From the NCBI RefSeq assembly GCF_000507245.1, contig NC_023035.1:3267570-3331569 (forward strand): 64,000 nt of DNA. Direction: 5' to 3'. The notes below the pieces were generated by a model that saw nothing but the letters and a program-made list of their open reading frames with translations, did not search any database and was not told where the DNA came from. Origin of the DNA: Salinispira pacifica. Lineage in GTDB: Bacteria > Spirochaetota > Spirochaetia > DSM-27196 > Salinispiraceae. The translations under genes were made by a program, and so were the position numbers. Each line of letters begins with the position of its first letter. Position 1 is the stretch's first letter. Positions 1-7,711 of this stretch are shown here, one piece after another.

Positions 1-456
1 GTCATCCAGGAAATAGAAAACGGTATTCTTAACGGTCTGGAATATAAGGAGCTGACTCTGGATAACAGGGTTGATCCAGCACTATTCGCAGTAAGCGATG
101 AAACCCTGGTTCGGCTGATTATCAGGAATTTCATTACCAACGCAATTAAATTCAGCTACCGGGGGGGGACCATTACCGTAAGCTCCATGAAAGAACAGGG
201 ATGCGCGTGCATAACCGTGCAGGATGAAGGCACGGGAATAGATCCTGAGGTAAAAAACGACCTTTTTCACATCGATAAAAATCCCACAACCGCAGGAACT
301 GAAAAAGAAAAGGGAACAGGTATCGGCCTGATAATCTGCAGGGATTTTGCGAAAAAGATCGGCGCATCAATTGATCTGGAATCTGATCCCGGGGAGGGAG
401 CCGCATTCACCCTGCATATCCCGGTCTACCCTAGTCCCGGCGAAGATCCGAGTTAA
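1..456 (+). CDS. Sensor histidine kinase, C-terminal ATPase part (5' end outside window)
   Basis: Open from the first base to the TAA at 454-456, so only the last 151 residues are present. The N box (NFITNAIKFS), the G1 box (VQDEGTGID) and the G2 box (KGTGIGLIICRDF) of a GHKL/HATPase_c domain are all visible. The protein therefore phosphorylates a histidine using ATP, in a two-component or hybrid system. Sensor and dimerisation domains lie upstream, outside the window. No receiver domain follows. The last 26 bases overlap the 3' end of the convergent gene on the other strand. The partner regulator is not in view. Confidence 0.9.
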   Translation, partial: VIQEIENGILNGLEYKELTLDNRVDPALFAVSDETLVRLIIRNFITNAIKFSYRGGTITVSSMKEQGCACITVQDEGTGIDPEVKNDLFHIDKNPTTAGTEKEKGTGIGLIICRDFAKKIGASIDLESDPGEGAAFTLHIPVYPSPGEDPS

Positions 457-988
457 AGTCCACCCCCAGAAATCCGGCGAGAGCCCTGCCGCTTGCATCC
501 AACTCCTCCGCAGCAGTTGAATCTTCGATGGTAATTCGGCTGTCCACTTCATCCCGGTTATCCTCAAGCTTTTCCAAATTCATAACAACCTGGAGCTTAT
601 AGATTCCCGGGTTCTGTCGGCGGCTGGATTTAAGATCAAATTCCACACCGTTCAGGGCCACGAAACTGATGGCAGACAGGGGCAGTTCAATCTTTTTCAA
701 GGGAAGAGCCAGAAAACTGTGTATGAGGATAAATGTGCCGTTTTGACGGGAGAAACGGTAGATCTTGTTTTCCCCGGTGTTGAACAGGGTGACTGCAAAA
801 ACCAGGGTAAAAATGATAATTCCCCCGGTGTTAAACACCGTGGATTCGCTTACCACAGCGGTAATCACAGCTCCGCTGAGAATTACCAGCAGGACTGCAT
901 TGAAGATGCGGGAGATCCGCTTGCGCTGCACCACGAAATCACCGTTTTTATCGTATCCTTCCTGGATTCTGCTGCGTATTTTAATCAT
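431..988 (-). CDS. Small two-TM membrane protein, function unknown
   Basis: 185 residues. A basic N-terminus (about 1-26) precedes two hydrophobic segments (about 28-46 and 52-67), then a soluble, beta-rich C-terminal part with an acidic stretch near residue 150. The topology suggests a short hairpin in the inner membrane with most of the protein in the cytoplasm. I do not recognise a family. It converges on and overlaps the kinase fragment by 26 bases. Its start lies only about 45 bases from the left end of an insertion sequence, so its native promoter may have been displaced. No clear ribosome binding site precedes the ATG. Confidence 0.6.
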   Translation of the reverse strand: MIKIRSRIQEGYDKNGDFVVQRKRISRIFNAVLLVILSGAVITAVVSESTVFNTGGIIIFTLVFAVTLFNTGENKIYRFSRQNGTFILIHSFLALPLKKIELPLSAISFVALNGVEFDLKSSRRQNPGIYKLQVVMNLEKLEDNRDEVDSRITIEDSTAAEELDASGRALAGFLGVDFNSDLRRD

Positions 989-1032
989 ATGGCATCATAG
1001 CAAATTTTCTGTGAGTTCACAATTGCAAATTC

Positions 1033-1055
1033 AGTGCACCAAAGCTTGTAAAAAA
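1033..1055 (+). repeat. Left terminal inverted repeat of the first IS
   Basis: Matches 2407-2429 in reverse complement over about 23 bases and begins AGTGCACCAAAGCTTG. The flanking AATTGCAAATT at 1021-1031 recurs at 2433-2443. Confidence 0.85.
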
Positions 1056-1101
1056 ACACAGCGAATTCAAGCAGCAGTAATTCTTTTCCGGTGTATGGTT
1101 T

Positions 1102-2298
1102 ATGAACACATTACAACCATACATTACCAGACTGTTGACGGAATTCAGCACAAATTCCCTTGATTTTACTCACCACAGCCCGGTCCCCCACTGCTCAAAC
1201 CCCCATTGCCCCCGGTTTGCAGACCAGAAACCCCATGATCAGTCATGGTTCAGGTTTCATGGATGCTACTTCACCAAGGCCTTCGGCAGAGTTCCCCGCT
1301 ATCGCTGTCAGGATTGCGGAAAGACCTTTTCCCTCCAGACATTCCGCATGGACTACTACGTGAAAAAACCGGTGGACTACATCCCGCTGATCCGCCAGCT
1401 TGTCTCTTCCAGCGGACAGGGCAACATGACCCGCTTCACCGGTATGCGCTATGAGCAGATCCAGAACAGATACGAGCGCATCTGCCGGGTGCTTCTGGCC
1501 ATCCATTCTGATATGCGCAATCTGATCAAGCCGGAAGATGAGTTCGCCCTGGACGGCTTTGAATCCTTCAGCGTGAGTCAGTTCTTCCCCAACAACATCA
1601 ATATCCTGGTGGGAAGCGGCTCAGAGTTGATATACGCAATGGGCTACTCCCAGCTGAGGCGTAAAGGACAGATGACAGATAAACAGAAGCAGAAGCGAAC
1701 TGACTTGGAGCAAACCCTGGGCAAGGCTCCGGGAAATGCCGTTGAGAAATCGGTCCAGTCCATCCTTACCCACTTGTGTAAATACATGAAAGATAAAGAC
1801 ATACCGGATGTTACGCTGAATACCGACTATCACAAGGCGTATGTTCGGGCCCTTTCGAAGGTGCCTGAGGGCAGGTCCCGGATACATCATCGTCAGCATT
1901 CATCCACCCTGCCGCGCACCCCGTCAAACCGGCTGTTCCCGGTGAATTATGTGGACCGGCAGTTTCGCAAAGATCAGGCGAACCACGTGCGGGAGTCGGT
2001 ACAGTTCGCCCGATCTCCTGCCGCAATGATGGTGCGGCTGAGCATTTATCAGATGGTGCACAATTATCTCATGCCCCGGAGAGTACGGGATCAGAGAAAA
2101 GGAAACTGGAAGACCAGAGGAGAACAGCTTGGCGTTCCGGGATGGAAGCTTCATGAGGTAATCAGAAAACACTGGAACAGGAGAGTTTTCCTGAACAAGT
2201 GCAACTTATGGGAGCATGAGAAAATGACCTGGCTGCTTGGATGGCGAAACCGGGGGATTCCATCAGGCCGCAGGCTGCCGTTTCATGTGTGGGTGTGA
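1102..2298 (+). CDS. DDE transposase with N-terminal zinc ribbon (IS1/IS1595-like, family uncertain)
   Basis: 398 residues. The N-terminus has a zinc ribbon with paired cysteines (CSNPHC ... RYRCQDCGKTFS, residues about 32-80), then a helical DNA-binding region. Candidate catalytic acids are the Asp in FALDGFESF (about 152), the Asp in LNTDYHKAY and the Glu in NHVRESVQFAR. Spacing and layout fit DDE transposases that pair a zinc ribbon with an ISXO2-like core. It lies between perfect terminal repeats and is the element's only gene. No frameshift or stop interrupts it, so it may be active. Exact IS family needs a database comparison. Confidence 0.85.
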   Translation: MNTLQPYITRLLTEFSTNSLDFTHHSPVPHCSNPHCPRFADQKPHDQSWFRFHGCYFTKAFGRVPRYRCQDCGKTFSLQTFRMDYYVKKPVDYIPLIRQLVSSSGQGNMTRFTGMRYEQIQNRYERICRVLLAIHSDMRNLIKPEDEFALDGFESFSVSQFFPNNINILVGSGSELIYAMGYSQLRRKGQMTDKQKQKRTDLEQTLGKAPGNAVEKSVQSILTHLCKYMKDKDIPDVTLNTDYHKAYVRALSKVPEGRSRIHHRQHSSTLPRTPSNRLFPVNYVDRQFRKDQANHVRESVQFARSPAAMMVRLSIYQMVHNYLMPRRVRDQRKGNWKTRGEQLGVPGWKLHEVIRKHWNRRVFLNKCNLWEHEKMTWLLGWRNRGIPSGRRLPFHVWV

Positions 2299-2406
2299 TT
2301 GAGCTGAAGTGTGAGAGACGGGGCGGTCAGGGCTGGTTGTAGACCTGAAAACGGGCTGGATTCCGGATCGATATTTCGGAGCGTATCGGCCGGACTGCGG
2401 TGAAAG

Positions 2407-2429
2407 TTTTTTACAAGCTTTGGTGCACT
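2407..2429 (-). repeat. Right terminal inverted repeat of the first IS
   Basis: Reverse complement of 1033-1055. The adjacent direct copy of AATTGCAAATT is at 2433-2443. Confidence 0.85.
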
Positions 2430-2472
2430 CTAAATTGCAAATTGGGCAATTATGAGTGTCAGCGTTTGTGTC

Positions 2473-2562
2473 CGGATGTTTCGCAGGGCCCGGATGTTTC
2501 GCAGGGCCCGGATGTTTCGCAGGGCCCGGATGTTTCGAAGGGCCCGGATGTTACGCGAGGCC
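2473..2562. repeat. 18-bp minisatellite, five tandem units
   Basis: Units of CGGATGTTTCGCAGGGCC start at 2473, 2491, 2509, 2527 and 2545. The first three are identical, the fourth has one change and the fifth has a few. The array is in the intergenic gap between the IS and the Opp operon. Translated it reads PDVSQG repeats, but no convincing gene surrounds it. Two other loci in this window also carry 18-bp-period repeats (28535-28570 and 41003-41077). Confidence 0.9.
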
Positions 2563-2676
2563 GGAATATTTCCCGGCATTGACGGAAGAACAGGCCGCCG
2601 GACGGGGTTGTGAAAACGCCGCCCGGCGCACATGGCTGTTGCCGGCCTGAAATTCACCCTGAACACCTCCGGGTAA

Positions 2677-3834
2677 TCAGCCGTTGGGAGGGTTGTGACA
2701 GGCTATTTTATGGCCGTTCTCATCTTTTTCAAGAATCGGCGTCACCTTGGTGCAGATATCTGTCTTATAGCGGCAGCGGTTGTGAAAGCTGCAGCCTGAG
2801 GGGGGATTCACCGGGGAAGGAACATCTCCCTCGAGAATGATTTCTTCCTTGTTAACTGTGGGATCCGCCACGGGCACCGCCGACAGCAGACTCTGGGTGT
2901 AAGGATGCCGGGGCCGGCCGTACAGCTGCTTGGAGTTGGCGGTTTCAACCATCTTGCCGAGGTACATTACCGCCACCCTGTCAGAGATGTACTCTACCAC
3001 ACTCAGGTCGTGGGCAATAAACACATAGGTGAGATCAAAATCCTGCTGCAGACCGATAAGCAGATTGAGCACCTGAGCCTGAATGGAAACATCCAGGGCG
3101 GAAACCGGTTCATCGCAGACCACCACAGATGGAGTAAGGGCCAGGGCCCGGGCAATACAGATACGCTGCCGCTGTCCGCCGGAAAACTCATGGGGATAGC
3201 GGTTTGCTGCAGCATTGGGAAGACCTACACGATCAAGAAGCTCCATGACCCAGCCATCCAGGCTGCTCCCCCGATGAAGGCCGAACTCCTTGGGTCCCTC
3301 GCCAATAAGGTCTTTCACCATCATGTGAGGATTCAGGCTGGCCCATGGGTCCTGGAAGATCATCTGGATCTGACGGCGGGCCTGTTTCAGACTTTCGCCG
3401 TTCATGCTGAGAATATCGGTGTCCCGGGCGGTTTCGTCGGCTTTTCGCTTCAACTGGCGCATTTTGGTTTTCAGCGATTTCAGTGCGCCTTCGCTTTCGC
3501 CCTTCAGTTTCCGTTCTTCATATTCGGTCTGAATGGCAAGGCGTTCCAGGTCCATTTCGTCCACGGATTCAACCACAGACTGCTGGGGATGGAGGTACAC
3601 CCTGCCTTCATTGGGTTCATACAGGCGGAGCACCGAGCGTCCAACGGTGGTCTTCCCGCAGCCCGACTCTCCCACGAGCCCCATGGTTTCGCCCTTTTTC
3701 ACATCAAAATTGACTCCGTCCACCGCCTTCAGGTTCAGACTGGTGGTGGAAAAATACGAGGCCTTCACGGGGAAATATTTCTCAAGGCGCTGGACTTTGA
3801 GAACGGTATCGTCATATGTGTTTTGAGAACTCAC
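2677..3834 (-). CDS. oppF: Opp-type ABC transporter ATPase, OppF-like
   Basis: 385 residues; one of two ATPases energising the importer encoded upstream. Walker A GESGCGKT is at about 55-62, the Q-loop glutamine at about 161, signature FSGGQRQR at about 217 and Walker B VVVCDEP at about 237. The C-terminal Cys-containing oligopeptide-ATPase extension ([15 protein letters not shown]) is present. Unusual is a charged, probably helical insertion of about 70 residues (82-150) between Walker A and the Q-loop. Last gene of the operon; its start overlaps the end of oppD by 4 bases. Substrate class (peptide or oligosaccharide) cannot be read from the ATPase. Confidence 0.93.
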   Translation of the reverse strand: MSSQNTYDDTVLKVQRLEKYFPVKASYFSTTSLNLKAVDGVNFDVKKGETMGLVGESGCGKTTVGRSVLRLYEPNEGRVYLHPQQSVVESVDEMDLERLAIQTEYEERKLKGESEGALKSLKTKMRQLKRKADETARDTDILSMNGESLKQARRQIQMIFQDPWASLNPHMMVKDLIGEGPKEFGLHRGSSLDGWVMELLDRVGLPNAAANRYPHEFSGGQRQRICIARALALTPSVVVCDEPVSALDVSIQAQVLNLLIGLQQDFDLTYVFIAHDLSVVEYISDRVAVMYLGKMVETANSKQLYGRPRHPYTQSLLSAVPVADPTVNKEEIILEGDVPSPVNPPSGCSFHNRCRYKTDICTKVTPILEKDENGHKIACHNPPNG

Positions 3835-4943
3835 TTCCTGGCCTCCGCTTTTTTACTTTTTTTATTATTGTGCCGGTCATATTCTTTCCGCCAAGCCTTT
3901 CCGCCCAATTCGGTGAGCTTGTCAAGATCGATAATTGACCCCGACTCTCGCACTTCATCATTGTACAGAAAACAGCGCACCTTCCGGCCCTTTTCGGTTT
4001 CCACCAGCGCCGGCTCGGCTTCCCAGCATTTTTTCATGGCTTTGGGACAGCGGGAGGCGAACTTACAGCCCCGGGTTATATTTTTCGGATCGGGCAGACT
4101 TCCGGGAATTGCATTCAGAAGCTGACGCTTGCCCATATCGTCCCGTGCACCCTGTCCCAGTACGGGAATGGATCCCAAAAGCCCCTGGGTGTAGGGATGG
4201 AGAGGTTTGGCAAAGATATCCATGACAGGAGAATCCTCAACGATCACCCCTGCGTACATCACGATCACCCGCTTGGTGAAGCTTGCGATCACCGCCAGGT
4301 CATGGGTAATGAACATGGTAGCCATATTCTGCTCTTCGGTGAGGTTTTTCATCAGCCGGAGAATCTGGGCCTGAATGGTAACGTCCAGGGCGGTGGTGGG
4401 CTCGTCTGCAATCATCAGCCGGGGCTGACAGGCCATGGCGATGGCGATCATCACCCGCTGTCTCAGTCCTCCGGAGAGCTGAAACGGGTATTCTTTCAGC
4501 CGTTCCCCGGGGTCTGACATACCCACAAGTTTCAGCAGCCGTTCGGCTTCCTGCATGGCATCCGCTTCGGTCATCTGCCGGTGAAGCATGAGAGCCTCGG
4601 TAATCTGATAGCCCACGGTGAAAACCGGATTCAAACTGGTCATGGGCTCCTGGAAAATCATGGAAATATCATTTCCCCGTATCTTCCGGTAATCATCCTC
4701 CGGGAGAGTTGTCAGATCCTTTCCCCGGAACTTTATGGAGCCGTCAACAATCTTGCCCGGAGGGGAGGGAACCAGACCCATAACAGACATGGATGTCTGG
4801 CTCTTTCCGCATCCCGACTCGCCGACTATTCCCACAGTTTCTCCTTCGTGTACCGTGAAGGAGATGCCGTCGACTGCCCGGACAACGTATCCGGGCATAA
4901 AAAAATATGTTCGTAGATTTTCGATCTCTAATAATGGTTTCAT
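3831..4943 (-). CDS. oppD: Opp-type ABC transporter ATPase, OppD-like
   Basis: 370 residues. Walker A GESGCGKS is at about 41-48, Q-loop FQEPMTSLNP, signature LSGGLRQR and Walker B LMIADEPTTALD. The C-terminal oligopeptide/dipeptide ATPase domain has the usual Cys motif (GCKFASRCPKAMKKC). It would pair with OppF on the cytoplasmic face of the OppBC channel. The very C-terminus is highly basic (KSKKAEARK). Twelve bases separate it from the permease gene upstream, and its 3' end overlaps oppF by 4 bases, so all are probably one transcript. Confidence 0.93.
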   Translation of the reverse strand: MKPLLEIENLRTYFFMPGYVVRAVDGISFTVHEGETVGIVGESGCGKSQTSMSVMGLVPSPPGKIVDGSIKFRGKDLTTLPEDDYRKIRGNDISMIFQEPMTSLNPVFTVGYQITEALMLHRQMTEADAMQEAERLLKLVGMSDPGERLKEYPFQLSGGLRQRVMIAIAMACQPRLMIADEPTTALDVTIQAQILRLMKNLTEEQNMATMFITHDLAVIASFTKRVIVMYAGVIVEDSPVMDIFAKPLHPYTQGLLGSIPVLGQGARDDMGKRQLLNAIPGSLPDPKNITRGCKFASRCPKAMKKCWEAEPALVETEKGRKVRCFLYNDEVRESGSIIDLDKLTELGGKAWRKEYDRHNNKKSKKAEARK

Positions 4944-4955
4944 ACATAACCCTCT

Positions 4956-6464
4956 TTAATGCTTACTCTTTGGATCAAGAGCATCCCGCACACCGTCGCC
5001 GAAGAAGTTCCAGGCAAGAATGGACAGGAATATCATAAATCCGGGGATCAGTATCCAGGGGAAGTCCCTGACTACCCGGAAGTTCCGTCCTACCGCCAGC
5101 ATGAGACCCCAGCTGGATTGTGGTTCGGTAATACCCAGCCCCAGAAGACTCAGTGCACTTTCTCCCAGAATGTAGCCGGGAATGGAAAGTGTAAGCTGAA
5201 TAATCACATAACTCATGGTGTTCGGGAGTACATGACGGAACAGAATTTTCGGTTTGCTCAATCCCATGGTTCGGGCGCTGAGCACAAAATCCTCGGTCTT
5301 GATGGAAAGCACCTGCCCCCGGATAACACGGGCCACCGTAGCCCACCCGGTGAGGGAGAGAATCATAACGATGATCAGGTACACCTGCGTACTGTCCAGG
5401 TCCGTGGGCAGTGCAGCCCGCAAGGCGAACAGCAGATACAGGCTGGGTATTGAGATCACCACCTCGGAAAGGCGCATGAGCACATTGTCCACCCAGCCGC
5501 CGAAGTACCCGGCGGTACCCCCGATGGCCAGCCCCAGAACAAGGGTGATCAGAGAACCCAAAATTCCCACCGAAAGGGAAATCCGTGAACCATGCAGCAG
5601 ACGGCTCAGGAGATCCCGGCCGGTTTTATCGGTTCCGAAGGGAAAATAGCCCCCGGTCCGGGAACCGAACAGATGCACGTTGGTTTCAAACATTCCCAGA
5701 AATTCGTAGGGAACGCCCCGGTTGAAAAATGTGAGAAAGTTCTTGTTCCCCTTGGCAAGAATGAAATGCACCGCCACCTGCACGTTATTCAGCTCAACGG
5801 TTCCAAGGTCCACTTCAACACGGGCATTGGGATCGGGATTCCGCTCAGCTTCTGCGATTGCATCCCTGATCTCATCGGCCAGGGGATTGCTGGTGGAAAT
5901 TCGGTAGTGGCGCAGGATACCGGCGAGAACTTCATTCTGCCGTCTGGATGCGGATTCGGATAATCCGTACACACGCATTTCATTTACACCCAGCCTGCTC
6001 TCAATTCCCACCGCCCTGAGACTGTGCTCAGGAATGGGCTCGTATGTTCTCAGAGCCTGATTGGTTATCACCTCTTCAAACGCATAGGGCTTGAATCTGC
6101 TGCCTTCCCCGTCGGTATCTTCAGCAATAAAGCGTATTCCGCTGGGAGCATGATAGGGTTTGGTTTTATCTCCCCATGTCATGGTGTATGGAGATATCAC
6201 ATCGGCAAAGATTGCAAGGAAATACAGAAAGCCGAGAATTCCTAGCCCGATTTTACCCAGGGTATGCTTTCTGAACCGTCTGATGTAGTTGGCCCACATG
6301 GATTCCGGCTTCTCATTCATTCCTTCCCGGGTGGTTTTTACCGCATCCGGGTTTTCTGCAGGAACGGAGTCGGGATTGGGAGTCCGGGCCAGAGGTTCTC
6401 CGGCTGAACCGCCCTCCGTATCCGGGGCCAGGCATATATGTATGTAGTTTTTATAATCTCTCAT
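4956..6464 (-). CDS. oppC: Opp-type ABC transporter permease, OppC-like, with large periplasmic insertion
   Basis: 502 residues, far longer than a standard OppC of about 300. A polar, probably cytoplasmic N-terminus of about 70 residues precedes TM1. About 190 mostly hydrophilic residues follow before the BPD_transp_1 channel domain (about 290-500). The EAA-type loop is seen near ARTMGLSKPKILFRHVLPN. The extra segment should lie outside the membrane and could contact the binding protein or the substrate. The start codon overlaps the stop of the preceding permease gene by one base. Similar long OppC proteins are known in some bacteria, so this is a variant and not a fusion artefact. Confidence 0.9.
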   Translation of the reverse strand: MRDYKNYIHICLAPDTEGGSAGEPLARTPNPDSVPAENPDAVKTTREGMNEKPESMWANYIRRFRKHTLGKIGLGILGFLYFLAIFADVISPYTMTWGDKTKPYHAPSGIRFIAEDTDGEGSRFKPYAFEEVITNQALRTYEPIPEHSLRAVGIESRLGVNEMRVYGLSESASRRQNEVLAGILRHYRISTSNPLADEIRDAIAEAERNPDPNARVEVDLGTVELNNVQVAVHFILAKGNKNFLTFFNRGVPYEFLGMFETNVHLFGSRTGGYFPFGTDKTGRDLLSRLLHGSRISLSVGILGSLITLVLGLAIGGTAGYFGGWVDNVLMRLSEVVISIPSLYLLFALRAALPTDLDSTQVYLIIVMILSLTGWATVARVIRGQVLSIKTEDFVLSARTMGLSKPKILFRHVLPNTMSYVIIQLTLSIPGYILGESALSLLGLGITEPQSSWGLMLAVGRNFRVVRDFPWILIPGFMIFLSILAWNFFGDGVRDALDPKSKH

Positions 6465-7603
6465 TATCCTACCCTCACCCGCGGGTCGGTAACCGCCAGA
6501 AGAATGTCGGCTATCAGGTTACCTATAACCAGCAATATTGAACTGTACAGAAGAATTCCGATCACCAGGAACATATCCTGGGACAGGATGGCCTGGAGCA
6601 CCAGCTGCCCCAGTCCGGGCCAGCTGAGCACCGCTTCTGTCAGGGCCGCACCGCTGAGTATATTGGCGATCTGAAAACCCAGAATGGTGATCATGGGGTT
6701 GATGGCGTTCCTCAACGCATGCCGGAACACCACAATCCGTTCCGACTGGCCTTTGGCACGGGCGGTAACAATATACTGCTGATGCAGAATCTCAAGCATA
6801 TTCGCCCGCATAATACGGGTGAGTCCCGCCATGGCCGAAGTTCCCAGTACGAAAAGGGGAAGGATCAGATGCCAGAGCACATCGAAGAACTGGTTGATGG
6901 GACCCATGGAGGTGAAGTTGACTGAAGTCATCCCCCCGATGGGAAGCCAGGTCCCCGGAATGCCCTGGGAGGTTGCAGTAACAAAATACAGCAGGAGAAA
7001 GGCCAGGAAAAAGTTGGGTATTGCCAGTCCTATGAAGGCGAATACTGATATTATCTGGTCCGGCCATTTATACTGCTTGGTGGCGGCGATGATCCCCATG
7101 GGAATACTCAATCCCCAGCTGAAAATCAGCGCCGTACCGCTGAGCAGCAGGGTGGGCCACATTCTCTGCTGAACCATTTCAAAAACGCCGATTTTATATT
7201 CTGCGGAGAAGCCGAAATCACCCTGGAGAACGTTCCAGACATACCGGAAAAACTGGACGGTCCAGTGCTTATCCAGAGCAAATTCTGCCCTAAATCGGTC
7301 GATTGTTTCCTGATTAATGTCCTGCTGAAGATACAGTCTGGTAAAACTGTCCCCGGGGGCCAACTGAAGAAGTGCAAAACCCAGAGCGATAACCATCAGC
7401 AGAATGGGTATCATATGAAGCAGCCGGCGTAAAATATACCGCAGCATTGCCTGATTGATCCAATAAAGCCGCACCAGCCACATAAATATTTGTGAAATAA
7501 AGAGGGCGCCGATAATTCCCCGGCCGGTGAATACCAGACCCAGGACGATGACCACATCGATAATAAACGTAAGGCGCCAGTCGAATTGTGTTTTAACTTT
7601 CAT
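6464..7603 (-). CDS. oppB: Opp-type ABC transporter permease, OppB-like
   Basis: About 379 residues. The C-terminal 310 residues are a typical OppB channel subunit: first helix RRLLHMIPILLMVIALGF, periplasmic loop APGDSFTRLYLQQ and EAA loop TARAKGQSERIVVFRHALRN. About 50 extra N-terminal residues add one or two hydrophobic helices. The start is the ATG at 7603, preceded by GAGG. An upstream in-frame ATG at 7636 falls inside the stem-loop that separates this gene from the binding-protein gene and has no ribosome binding site. It forms the membrane channel with OppC. Confidence 0.9.
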   Translation of the reverse strand: MKVKTQFDWRLTFIIDVVIVLGLVFTGRGIIGALFISQIFMWLVRLYWINQAMLRYILRRLLHMIPILLMVIALGFALLQLAPGDSFTRLYLQQDINQETIDRFRAEFALDKHWTVQFFRYVWNVLQGDFGFSAEYKIGVFEMVQQRMWPTLLLSGTALIFSWGLSIPMGIIAATKQYKWPDQIISVFAFIGLAIPNFFLAFLLLYFVTATSQGIPGTWLPIGGMTSVNFTSMGPINQFFDVLWHLILPLFVLGTSAMAGLTRIMRANMLEILHQQYIVTARAKGQSERIVVFRHALRNAINPMITILGFQIANILSGAALTEAVLSWPGLGQLVLQAILSQDMFLVIGILLYSSILLVIGNLIADILLAVTDPRVRVG

Positions 7604-7619
7604 ACATGCCTCAAAGGTA

Positions 7620-7656
7620 AAAAAGCGCGCCGGCAATTTTTGAGCCGGCGCGTTTT
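7620..7656 (-). terminator. Stem-loop and T-run between binding-protein and permease genes
   Basis: Arms CGCGCCGGC (7626-7634) and GCCGGCGCG (7644-7652) form a 9-bp GC stem with a 9-base loop. On the minus strand the stem is followed by six T residues. It lies just after the solute-binding-protein gene and before oppB, where it should end most transcripts and let a fraction through. This gives the binding protein the excess over permease usual in importers. Confidence 0.85.
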
Positions 7657-7711
7657 CCTATATTCGGAAAAATTGACAGCCGGACATCATCCGATGCCCG
7701 GCAGTCAGCAT

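Larger units (their letters stand above)
1033..2429. mobile_element. Insertion sequence with zinc-ribbon DDE transposase
   Basis: The ends are an exact inverted repeat of about 23 bp: left 1033-1055 beginning AGTGCACCAAAGCTTG, right 2407-2429 as its reverse complement. Outside both ends lies AATTGCAAATT in the same orientation (1021-1031 and 2433-2443), a candidate target duplication. That motif is itself nearly palindromic, so it could partly belong to the inverted repeats, and the spacing differs by two bases between the ends. One transposase gene fills the element. The intact gene and matching ends suggest a fairly recent insertion. Confidence 0.85.

Noticed and set aside
2473-2562. CRISPR array
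   Set aside because: Units are directly adjacent 18-mers without spacers, and no cas gene is near.
2400-2582. Open frame of about 60 codons through the 18-bp repeats (PDVSQG units)
   Set aside because: Starts inside the IS end, has no ribosome binding site, and an opposite-strand frame is equally open because the repeat unit lacks stops.
2905-4125. 406-codon plus-strand frame across the OppF and OppD genes
   Set aside because: Antisense to two clear ATPases with all motifs; no ribosome binding site.
6464-7636. Start of OppB at 7636
   Set aside because: That ATG is inside the stem-loop at 7626-7652; the ATG at 7603 has a ribosome binding site.
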